From Leptolyngbyaceae cyanobacterium SM1_4_3 (lineage in GTDB: Bacteria > Cyanobacteriota > Cyanobacteriia > Elainellales > Elainellaceae): a stretch of 64,000 nucleotides of DNA. The stretch is from contig JAAUTN010000002.1 of the NCBI GenBank assembly GCA_012031415.1, positions 1 to 64,000 on the forward strand, read 5' to 3'. The notes below the pieces were generated by a model. It ran no database searches and was not told where the DNA came from. It saw only the letters and a list, made by a program, of their open reading frames with translations. The translations under genes were made by a program, and so were the position numbers. Of this stretch, positions 43,829 to 53,982 are shown in pieces; position 1 is the stretch's first letter; each line of letters starts with the position of its first letter.

Positions 43829-44099
43829 CACCTCTAAGTGAGGATAACATCACTTAAAACTACGTGAACGTCGCTTAGAACTGCGTTATCGTACTTTCAA
43901 GTGAGGAACACGTTGCTTAGAACTGCGCGAACGTTACTTAGAACTGCGCGAACGTTACTTAGAACTGCATGAACGTCACTTAGAACTGCGTGAACGTCAC
44001 TTAGAACTGCGTGAACGTACTTTCAAGTGAGGAACACGTTGCTTAGAACTGCGCGATCGCACTTCTAGGTGAGAATAACATTATTTAAAAACTACGCAA
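43829..44099. repeat. Tandem array of about 13 units of about 21 bp
   Basis: Two alternating unit types share length and the ACTT start: type b, ACTTAGAACTGCGTGAACGT, and type a, ACTTTCAAGTGAGGAACACGT. The order is a-b-b-a-b-b-b-b-b-a-b-a-b, with the central b units nearly identical and both ends degenerate. It occupies much of the long gap 43411-44196 upstream of the cellulose-synthase-like gene. A 21-bp step equals two DNA turns and seven codons, and one frame of the centre reads LELRERH-type heptads without a start. It is not a CRISPR: there are no unique spacers. Confidence 0.85.
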
Positions 44100-44196
44100 A
44101 TAAGTTTACCCTTAAAGTTTTCCTTATCTTCAAGTGCAAGATAGACCTGAGCAATAGGAATATTTGACAGAATTCTGGGAAGCTCTGGGTAAATCG

Positions 44197-46470
44197 ATGA
44201 CTGTAGAACCTCGCCGTTCCATCTCTATTCTGCGTCGCTGGAGAATGTCATCTCCTCACTTTGCAACCCTGCTAATGTTAGGGATTGTTGCTTTGTCAGG
44301 CATCATTACGGCTGCTTGGTTTGCTGGAGAGGGCACGATTAGTACCCTTTTTCAACGATTGGATCAGCTTCAGGCAAGCTCACCGATGTGGATTGAAGCG
44401 CCAATGATGGTTGGAAGCTATCTGCTGTTTTGGACGGTAGCACTGATGCTCGTCGTGATTGCAATCACAAAAATATCTCCACGACCGCGTACCTGGTCGA
44501 GAACGATAGTCGTGGGCATTCTGTTAATTCTGGCTATACGTTATTTGCTGTGGCGATCGCTCTCCACCCTCAACCTCAGCACTCCCCTGAACGGAGTGTT
44601 TAGCATTGGATTATTTTTAATGGAGTTACTGTTGCTGAGTGGCGGCATTATTCAACTCATGTTGCTATTGCGAACTCACGATCGCCGTCCCGAAGCCGAC
44701 CGCCTCTCACAAGCAGTCATTCACAAAACCTATCTGCCCACCATTGACATTCTAATTCCCACCTATAACGAACCTAACTTTATCTTGCGCCGCACTGTGA
44801 TCGGCTGTCAGGCGTTGGACTATGAGAAAAAAACAATTTATTTGCTTGATGACACTCGAAGACCAGAAGTGCAGGCATTAGCAGAAGAGTTGGGCTGTGA
44901 ATATCGGACGCGCCCCGACAATCGCCACGCCAAAGCCGGAAACTTGAACGATGCGATCGCCCACATCAGCGGCGAACTCATGGTTATCTTTGACGCTGAC
45001 TTTGTGCCGACTCGAAACTTCCTGACCCGCACAGTTGGCTTCTTTCAAGACCCACAGGTGGCGTTAGTGCAAACCCCTCAAACCTTCTACAATCCTGACC
45101 CGATCGCCCGCAACCTGGGTTTGGAAAATACACTGACACCCGATGAAGAAGTATTCTATCGACAGATTCAGCCGATTCGCGATGGTGTTGGGGGAGTGAT
45201 TTGTGCGGGAACATCATTTGTCGTGCGACGCTCGGCATTGACCGCAACCGGGTGCTTTGTCACCGAATCTCTAAGTGAAGACTATTTCACTGGAATTCGA
45301 CTGGCGGCAAATGGCTATCGAGTGCTTTACCTGAATGAAAAGTTAAGTGCAGGGCTAGCGGCTGAGAATATTGCGGTTCAGGCACTTCAGCGGACACGCT
45401 GGGCCCAGGGAACCTTGCAAGCCTTCTTCATTCAGTTCAACCCACTCACCGTTCCAGGGTTAGGGCCACTGCAACGGCTAGCGCACCTGGAAGGCTTGCT
45501 GCACTGGTTTACCAGCCCGGCCCGGGTAGGACTATTGTTTATCCCTCTCGCTTACGCTTTTCTAGGCGTGATTCCGATTCGGGCAACAGGCGCAGAGGTG
45601 CTGTATTTCTTCATTCCCTTCTACCTGGTGCAGCTTAGCGCATTCTCCTGGCTCAACTCACGTTCACGCTCTGCGGTGCTATCGGATGTTTACTCACTGG
45701 TGTTAGCCTTTCCGCTAGCAGTCACTGTGGTTAAAGTCATGCTTAATCCTTTTGGTAAAGGCTTTAAGGTGACTCCCAAAGGAGGGGTGAGCGATCGCTT
45801 CTCCTTTAACTGGCAGCTAGCCTTTCCGCTAATTGCCATGTTTGTTGTGACAGCAATCAGCCTGTGGACCAACCTGGGCACTTACCTACTCATGGGAAAC
45901 TGGCAGCCCAGTATGCCCCTAGAAGTGGCAGAACAGTTAAAGGGCATTGGTCTAGGCTGGGTTTGGAGTGCCTACAACTTGTTGATGTTGAGTATTGCTC
46001 TGCTAATTTTAGTGGATGTGCCCCGCACCAGTCCCTATGAATGGTATGATTTGCGGCGCACCACACGAGTTCAGGTCGGTGAGCAAACTTTTTGGGGATT
46101 CACCACTGCGATTTCAGAAATAGGTTTAGAAGTTACCCTGACTCAAACTCACTTTTTAGAAATGGGCGAAGTGAGAACGCTTCCAGTTCAAATAACGCTG
46201 ATGGAGGAAGAACTCACTTTTTCAGGACAGATCTCGCAGATTGATTTAGGTGGTGAATACCCGCTTGCAAAAGTTTTGTTTGCCCCCCTTAACTTACCTC
46301 AGCAACGGAGCCTGGTGGAACTGCTGTATTGCCGTCCAGGGCAGTGGAAGAATCGCTGCTCTCCCGGAGAGTTGGAATCTTTGGGATTGCTGCTTAAAAT
46401 CCTACTTAAACCGCGATTCTTGTTTGACCGTCAGGCAAACGTTAGGGCGATCGCCGTTTCCCACCATTGA
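44197..46470 (+). CDS. Cellulose-synthase-like family 2 glycosyltransferase with PilZ-like C-terminus
   Basis: The frame opens with TTG at 44164; the ATG at 44197 (MTVEPRRSISILRRW) is preferred. The 757-residue membrane enzyme has N-terminal helices, a GT2 catalytic domain with TYNEPNFILRRT, LLDDTRRPEV, the metal motif FDADFVP, SLSEDYFTG (SED where cellulose synthases usually have TED) and QRTRWAQG (the QxxRW motif). C-terminal helices follow, with a PilZ-like tail (RRTTRVQVGE, AISEIGLEVTL) suggestive of c-di-GMP control. It should polymerise a beta-glucan or similar polysaccharide. No bcsB or bcsC is nearby, so the polymer could also be something other than cellulose. The 21-bp array lies upstream. 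Confidence 0.9.
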   Translation: MTVEPRRSISILRRWRMSSPHFATLLMLGIVALSGIITAAWFAGEGTISTLFQRLDQLQASSPMWIEAPMMVGSYLLFWTVALMLVVIAITKISPRPRTWSRTIVVGILLILAIRYLLWRSLSTLNLSTPLNGVFSIGLFLMELLLLSGGIIQLMLLLRTHDRRPEADRLSQAVIHKTYLPTIDILIPTYNEPNFILRRTVIGCQALDYEKKTIYLLDDTRRPEVQALAEELGCEYRTRPDNRHAKAGNLNDAIAHISGELMVIFDADFVPTRNFLTRTVGFFQDPQVALVQTPQTFYNPDPIARNLGLENTLTPDEEVFYRQIQPIRDGVGGVICAGTSFVVRRSALTATGCFVTESLSEDYFTGIRLAANGYRVLYLNEKLSAGLAAENIAVQALQRTRWAQGTLQAFFIQFNPLTVPGLGPLQRLAHLEGLLHWFTSPARVGLLFIPLAYAFLGVIPIRATGAEVLYFFIPFYLVQLSAFSWLNSRSRSAVLSDVYSLVLAFPLAVTVVKVMLNPFGKGFKVTPKGGVSDRFSFNWQLAFPLIAMFVVTAISLWTNLGTYLLMGNWQPSMPLEVAEQLKGIGLGWVWSAYNLLMLSIALLILVDVPRTSPYEWYDLRRTTRVQVGEQTFWGFTTAISEIGLEVTLTQTHFLEMGEVRTLPVQITLMEEELTFSGQISQIDLGGEYPLAKVLFAPLNLPQQRSLVELLYCRPGQWKNRCSPGELESLGLLLKILLKPRFLFDRQANVRAIAVSHH

Positions 46471-46486
46471 TGTGAGTTTAAAGACT

Positions 46487-47863
46487 ATGGAAACCGCAGA
46501 TGTAATTGTGATTGGCAGTGGTCAGGGTGGCATTCCACTCGCGGCCGACTTTGCTAAGGAAGGGCGAAAGGTAGTCCTGTTTGAACGGGATGCGCTGGGT
46601 GGAAGCTGCGTCAACTATGGCTGCACTCCTTCTAAAGCATTTCTAGCGGCCGCCCATGCCGCAGGTCGTGCCCGTGCCGCCAAAAAGCTCGGCGTTCACG
46701 CTCAGATTGAGGTTGATTTTCCAGCAGTGATGGAGCGAGTTCGAGAAATTCGTCACCAGTTCAACCAGGGGTCAAAACGCCGCCTGGAAAGTGCAGGAGT
46801 CAAAGTCATTTGTGCGGAAGCTGCTTTTGCTGATTATCACACGGTTAAAGGCGGTGATGTCACCGTTGAAGCACCCATCGTCGTGATTAACACAGGCACC
46901 TCATCGTCAATTCCAAACATTCCTGGTTTAGCTGACACACCTTATCTTACGAATCGCAACTTTTTTGACTTAAAAGAATTGCCGCCCCGTCTACTGGTAA
47001 TTGGCGGCGGCTATATTGGGCTGGAGCTAGGGCAAGGATTAGCGCGTTTGGGCAGTGAGACGCATCTGATTGTGAGGGGCGATCGCCTGCTAGCCCAAGA
47101 GGAAGCTGATGTCAGCACCACACTAGCCGACGCATTTCGGCAGGATGGCATCTCCCTTCACTTCAATGTGAATACCCAAAAAGTGAATCACGCAGATGGT
47201 GTCTTTACTCTCACTTTGGACAATGGTGAAACCCTGCAAGGGGAAGCCTTACTAGTTGTGATTGGACGCAAGCCCAACACCAGTGCTTTGAATGTAGCCG
47301 CAGCCGACCTGGAACTGGATTCTCAGGGCTATGTCAAAGTTGATGACCAGTTTAATACCTCCAGTCCTGGCGTGTATGCGATCGGGGATGTGGCCAGACA
47401 ACCTGCATTCACTCATGTCTCCTGGGAAGACTACCGCCGCCTGAAAGCGATTTTGTGCGGAGATCAGCGCAGCCGAAGCGATCGCGTTTTAGGATACGCC
47501 GTTTACACCGAGCCGCAGGTCGGGCGCGTCGGCATGACCCTGGAACAAGCCCAGCAGCAAGGCATCAACGCTGAAGCTGTAACGATGCCAATGGCTCACA
47601 TTGCCCGCGCAATTGAGTGGGGACACGACCTCGGCTTTTACCGCATGGTGATAGACCGAACCACGGACCAAATTTTGGGTGCAACCCTGGTCGGCTACGA
47701 GACTGCCGAACTTGTCCATGTGTTTTTGTCTTTAATTGAGGCCAAAGCTACCTGGAAATTACTAGAGCAGTCGGTTCACATCCACCCCACCTATGGGGAA
47801 GCATTGCCCAGTTTAGCCCGACTGCTGATTGGAGATGATATGCCTTCCTGTCCCAATATGTGA
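46487..47863 (+). CDS. Pyridine nucleotide-disulfide oxidoreductase (mercuric reductase/lipoamide dehydrogenase family)
   Basis: The long frame starts at 46250 inside the upstream gene; the ATG at 46487 (METADVIVIGSGQGGIP) is right. The 458-residue flavoprotein has the FAD fold GSGQGGIPLAADFAKEG, redox pair GGSCVNYGCTPSK, NAD-binding VIGGGYIGLELGQGLARLG, the GDVARQPAF FAD block and a C-terminal HIHPTYGEALPS with the active His of the dimer partner. No N-terminal HMA or C-terminal Cys pair of true MerA is present, so Hg(II) reduction is doubtful. It may reduce a disulfide or quinone. It follows the glycosyltransferase by 16 bp and precedes a DM13 lipoprotein by 48 bp, likely one operon. Confidence 0.9.
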   Translation: METADVIVIGSGQGGIPLAADFAKEGRKVVLFERDALGGSCVNYGCTPSKAFLAAAHAAGRARAAKKLGVHAQIEVDFPAVMERVREIRHQFNQGSKRRLESAGVKVICAEAAFADYHTVKGGDVTVEAPIVVINTGTSSSIPNIPGLADTPYLTNRNFFDLKELPPRLLVIGGGYIGLELGQGLARLGSETHLIVRGDRLLAQEEADVSTTLADAFRQDGISLHFNVNTQKVNHADGVFTLTLDNGETLQGEALLVVIGRKPNTSALNVAAADLELDSQGYVKVDDQFNTSSPGVYAIGDVARQPAFTHVSWEDYRRLKAILCGDQRSRSDRVLGYAVYTEPQVGRVGMTLEQAQQQGINAEAVTMPMAHIARAIEWGHDLGFYRMVIDRTTDQILGATLVGYETAELVHVFLSLIEAKATWKLLEQSVHIHPTYGEALPSLARLLIGDDMPSCPNM

Positions 47864-47911
47864 TTTAATTTTCACCCTTTCAAGCTCATTCTACTTAAGA
47901 GGTTCCAACCC

Positions 47912-48433
47912 ATGAAATTCACTTCACTCCTTATCCTGTCCAGTCTTCTCATCTTCTCCGTAGGCTGTTCCCCGGAAGCCGCTCAGCAGCCTGCAAGTGA
48001 CACGACCAGCCCTTCTGCTGAGACTGAGGCTGAACCTGAGATTGCGGCTGAACCTGAAGCCGCTGAATCCGCAGAGGCAACTACAAAATCTGGCACCTTT
48101 GTGCCTGGAGAAGCCCCAACCGAAGGAACCGTTCAAGTTGTGACTGAAAATGGAGAAAGTTATCTAGAGCTAGATGAATCCTTTAAAACCAGTGACCAGG
48201 GGCCCGATCTGTTTGTAATTTTGCATCGTTCTGATGATGTGCTGGCGACTACCGAGCCACCCGCTTACCCCTTAGAGGAGGGAGATTATGTCATTCTGGG
48301 GCCCCTTGAGGAGTTCACTGGCGCTCAGCGCTATCCAATTCCTGCGGAGGTGAATTTAGACGATTACCAGTCTGCTGTCATCTGGTGCCGCCAGTTTAAC
48401 GCCACGTTTGGAGTTGCTAAGTTGGAAGGCTAA
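47912..48433 (+). CDS. DM13-domain lipoprotein
   Basis: This 173-residue protein starts with a lipobox (LIFSVGC, Cys19), then a Glu/Ala/Pro/Thr-rich linker of about 45 residues and one DM13 domain (SGTFVPGEAPTEGTVQVVTE, DESFKTSDQGPDLFVILHRS, QRYPIPAEVNLDDYQSAVIW, conserved Cys in WCRQFNATFG). It is a paralogue of the protein at 42895. The linker suggests it reaches through the periplasm from the membrane. A role as an electron carrier with the adjacent flavin disulfide reductase is plausible but unproved. It is probably the last gene of the BcsA-like operon. Confidence 0.88.
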   Translation: MKFTSLLILSSLLIFSVGCSPEAAQQPASDTTSPSAETEAEPEIAAEPEAAESAEATTKSGTFVPGEAPTEGTVQVVTENGESYLELDESFKTSDQGPDLFVILHRSDDVLATTEPPAYPLEEGDYVILGPLEEFTGAQRYPIPAEVNLDDYQSAVIWCRQFNATFGVAKLEG

Positions 48434-48537
48434 CACTCATTCTCTTTGAGGTTGAGCATTTTGGAGTGTGCCCTGGGTAAGCGAGGCGGTTCAAAAATGC
48501 TCAACTTCATGTAAAAACGGTATAACTGCACAAAAAG

Positions 48538-49902
48538 ATGATTGATCAGGCTCAAATAGCGCTCGAAGCTGCCATTCTCTACTATCGGGGTGAGCCGATC
48601 GGCACGATAGCCGCCAGTGACCCTGAAGCCGAAGCGCTGAACTATGACCAGTGTTTTGTACGTGATTTTGTTTCCTCTGCTCTTTTCTTTCTGATGCAGG
48701 GTAAATCAGACATCGTGCGTAACTTTTTAGTGACAGTGCTGGGGCTGCAAAGCCGTGAACGGCGGCTAGATTGCTTTCAACCCGGACAGGGATTACATCC
48801 TGCTAGCTTTAAGGTGGAAGTAGAGTCTGGGAAGGAATATCTGGTGGCTGACTTTGGAGAGCAGGCGATCGCCAGGGTTGCCCCCATCGACTCCTGTTTT
48901 TGGTGGTTGCTTCTTCTTAGGGCTTACGTCAAAGCAACAGGTGATTTAGCGCTCGCTCACCGTACCGACTTTCAGCAGGGCATTCAAATGGTTTTGCAGC
49001 TTTGTCTGGAAGCCCGATTTGACCTGTTTCCTACACTCCTTGTGCCAGACGGATCATTCATGATCGATCGGCGCATGGGAGTGTATGGGCATCCGTTAGA
49101 AATTCAGGCACTCTTTTATGCGGCTCTGCGGACGGCACGAGAACTGTTGCTGCCAGGAAATGCCTATCTTCAGGCAGTTGAGACTCGCTTAAATCACCTC
49201 ACCTATCATGTGCGGCAGTATTACTGGATTGACCTCCACCGTCTGAATCAGATTTATCGCTACAAGGGTGAGGAATTTGGCGATAGGGCGACAAATCGAT
49301 TCAATATTTATCCAGAGACTATTCCCTCATGGTTGATTGAGTGGTTGTCTAACACCAGTGGCTACCTGGCTGGAAACCTTGGTCCCGGGCAAATCGACTT
49401 TCGCTTTTTTGGGCTGGGCAATTTGCTGTCGATCATGACTTCTTTTGCAACGGGGCAGCAGTGTCAGGCGATCGCCAACCTGATCGAGCAGCGCTGGCAA
49501 GACTTAATAGGATATATGCCCTTTAAGATCTGCTTTCCGGCACTAGAAGATCAGGACTGGAGAATTGTGACGGGTTGCGATCCTAAGAACATTCCCTGGT
49601 CTTATCACAATGGTGGCAGTTGGCCCGTTTTACTCTGGCTTCTCACCGCAGCCATGTTAAAAGTGGGCAGAGATGACTTGGCTCACAAAGCGCTTGAAGT
49701 TGCTGAGAAACGCCTGCTGCAAGACCAGTGGCCCGAATACTACGACGGCAAAACTGGAAAACTCATTGGCAAGGAGGCAAGAAAATATCAAACCTGGACG
49801 ATCGCCGCTTTCCTGGTTTCTAAAGCACTGTTAGAGAATCCTGCTCACCTTGATTTGATTACCTTTGATGAAGATCCGAATGTAGATGCTTGTTTAACTT
49901 AA
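48538..49902 (+). CDS. GH100 alkaline/neutral invertase
   Basis: This 454-residue enzyme would hydrolyse sucrose to glucose and fructose. Family markers are [66 protein letters not shown], and [20 protein letters not shown] (in parts). These hold the acid/base and nucleophile Asp residues of the (alpha/alpha)6 barrel. Length and start fit cyanobacterial InvA. It is cytosolic and opens the sugar region that follows, but a gap and the convergent DUF2721 gene separate it from the SDR-GH63 operon. Sucrose is a compatible solute in cyanobacteria, so a role in turnover is likely. Confidence 0.93.
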   Translation: MIDQAQIALEAAILYYRGEPIGTIAASDPEAEALNYDQCFVRDFVSSALFFLMQGKSDIVRNFLVTVLGLQSRERRLDCFQPGQGLHPASFKVEVESGKEYLVADFGEQAIARVAPIDSCFWWLLLLRAYVKATGDLALAHRTDFQQGIQMVLQLCLEARFDLFPTLLVPDGSFMIDRRMGVYGHPLEIQALFYAALRTARELLLPGNAYLQAVETRLNHLTYHVRQYYWIDLHRLNQIYRYKGEEFGDRATNRFNIYPETIPSWLIEWLSNTSGYLAGNLGPGQIDFRFFGLGNLLSIMTSFATGQQCQAIANLIEQRWQDLIGYMPFKICFPALEDQDWRIVTGCDPKNIPWSYHNGGSWPVLLWLLTAAMLKVGRDDLAHKALEVAEKRLLQDQWPEYYDGKTGKLIGKEARKYQTWTIAAFLVSKALLENPAHLDLITFDEDPNVDACLT

Positions 49903-49906
49903 AGGG

Positions 49907-49922
49907 TCATAAATGACCCAGA
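49907..49922. terminator. Short hairpin between convergent genes
   Basis: GGGTCA-TAAA-TGACCC is a 6-bp stem just after the GH100 stop codon and before the convergent DUF2721 stop. It may end both transcripts weakly. Confidence 0.4.
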
Positions 49923-49945
49923 CTTCCGATTCTAGTGCCAAAAAC

Positions 49946-50428
49946 TCATTTCCCTAATAAGGTAACTTGATGAACTTCATAGCAGATTGCTCGATGAGAC
50001 ATCCGAATTTCTAACCCAATAAGAAATATGCCCACCAGTAAAACACCTGTGCCAATTAGAAACAATATCAGCGCTATGCTTCCAACTATTCCAGCCTGGA
50101 GCGCAACAGAGAGCGCGATCGCAAACATCGTAAAGATGAAAATGGCGATCGCCCCGTAAGCTAACAACGCCGACCTTTGAATCAGCCGATGACGCAGAGT
50201 GAGGAGGGGCAACTGGCGATCGATTGCCTGTAGCCGTTCTAAATTAAACATATCTTCTTTGCCCGATCGCAACAGTTCAAACCGTTCATGAGATAGCGAT
50301 CGAATCCGCTGACCAAGGCTGGCATACCGTGCCAAAACCCCGTTCTGAAACAGCATGCAGGCTGTAATTAACACGACCGGAGCAATGATTAGTTGAATCG
50401 TTTGAGCAATATCCGCAGCACTCATCAT
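49946..50428 (-). CDS. DUF2721 membrane protein
   Basis: This 160-residue protein fits DUF2721: an N-terminal membrane helix (IQLIIAPVVLITACMLFQN), the conserved cytoplasmic RYASLGQRIRSLSHERFELL helix and DRQLPLLTLRHRLIQRSALL, then two membrane helices (YGAIAIFIFTMFAIALSVAL and VGSIALILFLIGTGVLLVGI) and a terminal EIRMSHRAI. Function of the family is unknown. It lies convergent with GH100 and divergent from the SDR gene, so interrupts the otherwise plus-strand region. Confidence 0.9.
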   Translation of the reverse strand: MMSAADIAQTIQLIIAPVVLITACMLFQNGVLARYASLGQRIRSLSHERFELLRSGKEDMFNLERLQAIDRQLPLLTLRHRLIQRSALLAYGAIAIFIFTMFAIALSVALQAGIVGSIALILFLIGTGVLLVGIFLIGLEIRMSHRAICYEVHQVTLLGK

Positions 50429-50538
50429 ATTCGTCCATCTGCTTAAGGAATCTGAAGAATTCGCCAGACTAAGTTTGAGTCAAAGACCACAAAGATTATC
50501 TCTATCGTAAGTGAATCAGCACTATTTTTGGAGTAAAT

Positions 50539-51321
50539 ATGAAACTAGAAGGAAAAGTTGCACTGGTTACGGGTAGCAGTCAGGGAATCGGACAGGCGAT
50601 CGCCATTCGTTTAGCACAAGCAGGCGCAAGCGTTGTGATTAACTACCGTTCTCATCCTGAAGGAGCGGAGGAAACTCTCTCAAAGGTAAAAGCGGCGGGC
50701 GGTCAGTGTCAGATGATTGATGGCTTCACGATTCAAGCGGACACGGGCATGGTTACTGACGTACAGCGAATGATTGCTGATAGTGTGACTCACTTTGGCA
50801 AGCTAGATATTTTGGTCAATAATGCCGGAATTGAGAAAAACGCTGACTTCTGGGACGTAACTGAGAAAGATTATGATGCCGTGATGAATGTTAATCTAAA
50901 GGGCGTATTCTTTGCGACGCAAGCTTTTGCCAAACATCTGTTGGAGACAAAACGGCCCGGTAAAGTGATCAACATCAGTTCGGTTCACGAAGAATTACCT
51001 TTTCCTCACTTTGCCGCCTATTGTGCTAGTAAAGGAGGTTTAAAAATGCTAACCCGCAATCTCTCGGTTGAGCTAGCGCCCTTTGGAATCACGATTAACA
51101 ATGTGGCTCCAGGGGCGATCGAGACACCCATTAACACCAAACTGTTAAACGATCCTGAGAAACTGGGCGCACTGTTACAAAACATTCCTTTGGGGCGGTT
51201 AGGTAAACCCGGAGATGTTGCCTCAATCGTCACTTTTTTAGCATCGGCGGAATCGGATTATGTCACGGGCACCACTTTCTTTGTCGATGGTGGATTGTTA
51301 TGGAATTACCAAGAGCAGTAG
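50539..51321 (+). CDS. SDR-family oxidoreductase (glucose 1-dehydrogenase-like)
   Basis: This 260-residue SDR has [20 protein letters not shown], the catalytic Ser in [11 protein letters not shown] and YCASKGG (YxxxK), plus [11 protein letters not shown] at the C-terminus: a complete, active enzyme. It is a paralogue of the SDR at 29665. The GH63 gene starts 5 bp after its stop, so both are co-transcribed. A substrate of glucose type would fit: the glucosidase liberates a sugar that the SDR oxidises. This link is inferred. Confidence 0.91.
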   Translation: MKLEGKVALVTGSSQGIGQAIAIRLAQAGASVVINYRSHPEGAEETLSKVKAAGGQCQMIDGFTIQADTGMVTDVQRMIADSVTHFGKLDILVNNAGIEKNADFWDVTEKDYDAVMNVNLKGVFFATQAFAKHLLETKRPGKVINISSVHEELPFPHFAAYCASKGGLKMLTRNLSVELAPFGITINNVAPGAIETPINTKLLNDPEKLGALLQNIPLGRLGKPGDVASIVTFLASAESDYVTGTTFFVDGGLLWNYQEQ

Positions 51322-51326
51322 TAAGC

Positions 51327-53981
51327 ATGACTCCAGAAGAACTTCGATTGCAGCAAGATCGAGATCGTACTGCCTACTGGAAACGCTGGGGACCTTATTT
51401 GAGCGATCGCCAGTGGGGAACAGTGCGAGAAGATTATAGCCCTCATGGTGCAGCCTGGGATTACTTTTCGCATGAACAGTCGCGATCGCGCACCTATCGC
51501 TGGGGGGAAGACGGTATCGCGGGCATTTCAGATAGCCGTCAGCGCTTATGTTTTGCGATCGCCCTCTGGAATGGCAACGATCCCATCCTAAAGGAGCGGC
51601 TATTCGGCTTAACGGGCCCTGAAGGCAATCACGGTGAGGATGTCAAAGAATATTACTTTTATCTCGACAATACGCCTACTCATTCCTACATGAAGTGCCT
51701 GTACAAGTATCCCCAGCAGGCATTTCCCTACAGCCAACTCGTGGAAGAAAACCGCCGCAGAAGTAAAACTGAACCAGAGTTTGAGCTACTGGATACCGGA
51801 ATTTTTGCCGAGAATCGCTACTTTGATGTGTTTGTAGAATACGCCAAAGCCTCGCCCGAAGACATTTTGATTCAGGTGGCGATCGCCAATCGCAGTGCAG
51901 AAGCTCATACCTTACATCTGCTGCCAACGCTTTGGTTTCGCAATACCTGGGCTTGGCATCCGAAAAGTGAGAAACCCTTTATCAAAGTGGCAGATGAGAA
52001 ATTGGGCGTAATTGAAGCGGCTCATCCAACGCTGGGAACTCGCTGGCTTTACTGTGAAAGCGGTGCAGACTTGCTGTTTACGGATAATGAAACAAATTAC
52101 GAGCGATTGTTTGGGGTTTGCAACAAATCATCTTATGTAAAAGATGGCATCAATGATTATGTGGTGCAGGGACAAACGGATGCAGTGAATGGCGATCGCA
52201 TAGGCACAAAGTTTGCAGCTCACTACCAGTTATCCATTCCTCCCGGAGAAACAAAAACGATTCGCTTGCGTTTAAGCGATATTTCAACGGTTGCTGAACC
52301 GTTTGGTGCAGAATTTACTCATCTTTTTCACACCCGTAAACAGGAAGCCGATGAGTTTTATCAGCGAGTTTGTCCTTTTCCTCTATCAGAAGATGAGCGC
52401 AACATTCAGCGGCAGGCATTTGCAGGATTACTGTGGAGCAAACAATACTATCACTACGCCGTGCAAGACTGGCTGAATGGCGATCCGGGGCAACCATCAC
52501 CGCCCCCCGAACGCAAATCAGGACGCAATCGTGAGTGGCATCACTTGTTTAGTGAAGACATTCTCTCCATGCCCGACAAGTGGGAATATCCCTGGTTTGC
52601 CGCTTGGGATCTGGCGTTTCACCTCATTCCACTCGTGATCATTGATCCAGATTTTGTCAAGCTGCAACTCGATCGCCTCACTCGCGAATGGTATATGCAG
52701 CCTAACGGTCAGCTACCCGCTTACGAATGGGCCTTTGGGGATGTAAATCCGCCCGTGCAGGCGTGGGCAGCATTGCGCGTCTATCAGCTTGAGCAAAAGA
52801 CCTATGGGCGGAGTGACCGCCAGTTTCTCCAGCGAGTTTTTCACAAACTGTTGCTCAATTTTACCTGGTGGGTCAACCGCAAAGATATGGAGGGCAGAAA
52901 TGTTTTCCAGGGCGGCTTTTTGGGGCTGGATAATATTGGAGTGTTTGATCGCAGCAAGGAGTTACCCACAGGCGGCTATCTTAACCAGGCAGACGGCACT
53001 AGCTGGATGGGAATGTATTGCTTAAATATGTTGGCGATCGCCCTGGAGTTGGCAAAAGAAGACAATTCCTACGAAGACATTGCCAGTAAATTTTTTGAAC
53101 ACTTTCTCTATATTGCCGATGCGATCGATGGCATTGGTGATGCCGATATCTCACTCTGGGATGCCGAAGATGGGTTTTACTACGATGCGTTGAGAATGCC
53201 CGATAGCCGTCAACTGCTGCTCAAGGTGCGATCGATGGTGGGGCTAATTCCCCTTTATGCCGTCACGGTTCTGGAGTTAGAAACATTGGAGCAGTTTCCA
53301 GGTTTCAAGAAGCGAATGCACTGGTTTATCCAGAATCGCCCAGACTTGAAAAACAATGTTGCCTGCATGGAAACTCCAGGAATGGGAGCCAGACGGCTAT
53401 TGTCAATTGTGTATGGCGCAAAACTGCGGCGAATTTTGCAGCGAATGCTAGATGAAAGTGAGTTTTTCAGCCCTCATGGAATTCGAGCGATTTCCAAACA
53501 ACATCAGGAAAATCCCTACATATTAGAATGTCCTGGGGCTAAATATTACGTCCACTATGAACCCGCTGAATCTACGACAGGTTTATTTGGTGGCAATTCT
53601 AACTGGCGTGGCCCAATCTGGTTTCCGGTCAATTACCTGATTATTGAATCGCTCTGGCAGTTTTACCAGTATTTTGGTGATGAGTTTAAGGTGGAATGTC
53701 CAACAGGCTCTGGGCAGGAAATGACGCTCAAGCAAGTAGCGATCGCCCTTTCTCACCGCTTAGTTGCCTTGTTTGAGCAGAATGAGTCCGGCCGCCGTCC
53801 CATCTACGGGGGGACAGAGATGTTTCAATCCGATCCGCACTGGCGTAACTATATCCTGTTTCATGAATATTTTCACGGAGACAACGGTGCAGGCTTAGGA
53901 GCTAGCCACCAAACCGGATGGACAGGATTAGTTGCCGCGATGATTCTCCAGAATGCTGAGTGTCGGGCACAGGGAGGCTAA
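51327..53981 (+). CDS. GH63-type glucosidase (mannosylglycerate hydrolase-like)
   Basis: The ATG at 51327 ([19 protein letters not shown]) is preferred over the 51300 start, which lies inside the SDR gene. The 884-residue protein is typical of cyanobacterial GH63-like glucosidases: N-terminal beta-sandwich ([54 protein letters not shown]) and an (alpha/alpha)6 barrel with [39 protein letters not shown] and [17 protein letters not shown]. The acidic residues in these blocks are the likely catalytic pair. Related enzymes act on mannosylglycerate or glucosylglycerate, compatible solutes, or on alpha-glucosides. Followed by the channel gene after one base. Confidence 0.9.
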   Translation: MTPEELRLQQDRDRTAYWKRWGPYLSDRQWGTVREDYSPHGAAWDYFSHEQSRSRTYRWGEDGIAGISDSRQRLCFAIALWNGNDPILKERLFGLTGPEGNHGEDVKEYYFYLDNTPTHSYMKCLYKYPQQAFPYSQLVEENRRRSKTEPEFELLDTGIFAENRYFDVFVEYAKASPEDILIQVAIANRSAEAHTLHLLPTLWFRNTWAWHPKSEKPFIKVADEKLGVIEAAHPTLGTRWLYCESGADLLFTDNETNYERLFGVCNKSSYVKDGINDYVVQGQTDAVNGDRIGTKFAAHYQLSIPPGETKTIRLRLSDISTVAEPFGAEFTHLFHTRKQEADEFYQRVCPFPLSEDERNIQRQAFAGLLWSKQYYHYAVQDWLNGDPGQPSPPPERKSGRNREWHHLFSEDILSMPDKWEYPWFAAWDLAFHLIPLVIIDPDFVKLQLDRLTREWYMQPNGQLPAYEWAFGDVNPPVQAWAALRVYQLEQKTYGRSDRQFLQRVFHKLLLNFTWWVNRKDMEGRNVFQGGFLGLDNIGVFDRSKELPTGGYLNQADGTSWMGMYCLNMLAIALELAKEDNSYEDIASKFFEHFLYIADAIDGIGDADISLWDAEDGFYYDALRMPDSRQLLLKVRSMVGLIPLYAVTVLELETLEQFPGFKKRMHWFIQNRPDLKNNVACMETPGMGARRLLSIVYGAKLRRILQRMLDESEFFSPHGIRAISKQHQENPYILECPGAKYYVHYEPAESTTGLFGGNSNWRGPIWFPVNYLIIESLWQFYQYFGDEFKVECPTGSGQEMTLKQVAIALSHRLVALFEQNESGRRPIYGGTEMFQSDPHWRNYILFHEYFHGDNGAGLGASHQTGWTGLVAAMILQNAECRAQGG

Positions 53982-53982
53982 G

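Noticed and set aside
43829-44099. CRISPR array
   Set aside because: The repeats are directly contiguous, with no unique spacers of constant length and no cas genes nearby.
46250-46486. N-terminal 79-residue extension of the disulfide oxidoreductase
   Set aside because: It lies inside the glycosyltransferase gene in another frame and has no domain; the ATG at 46487 starts at the FAD motif.
46487-47863. Mercuric reductase as a definite call
   Set aside because: No HMA domain, no C-terminal Cys-Cys pair and no other mer gene; only the family-level call is safe.
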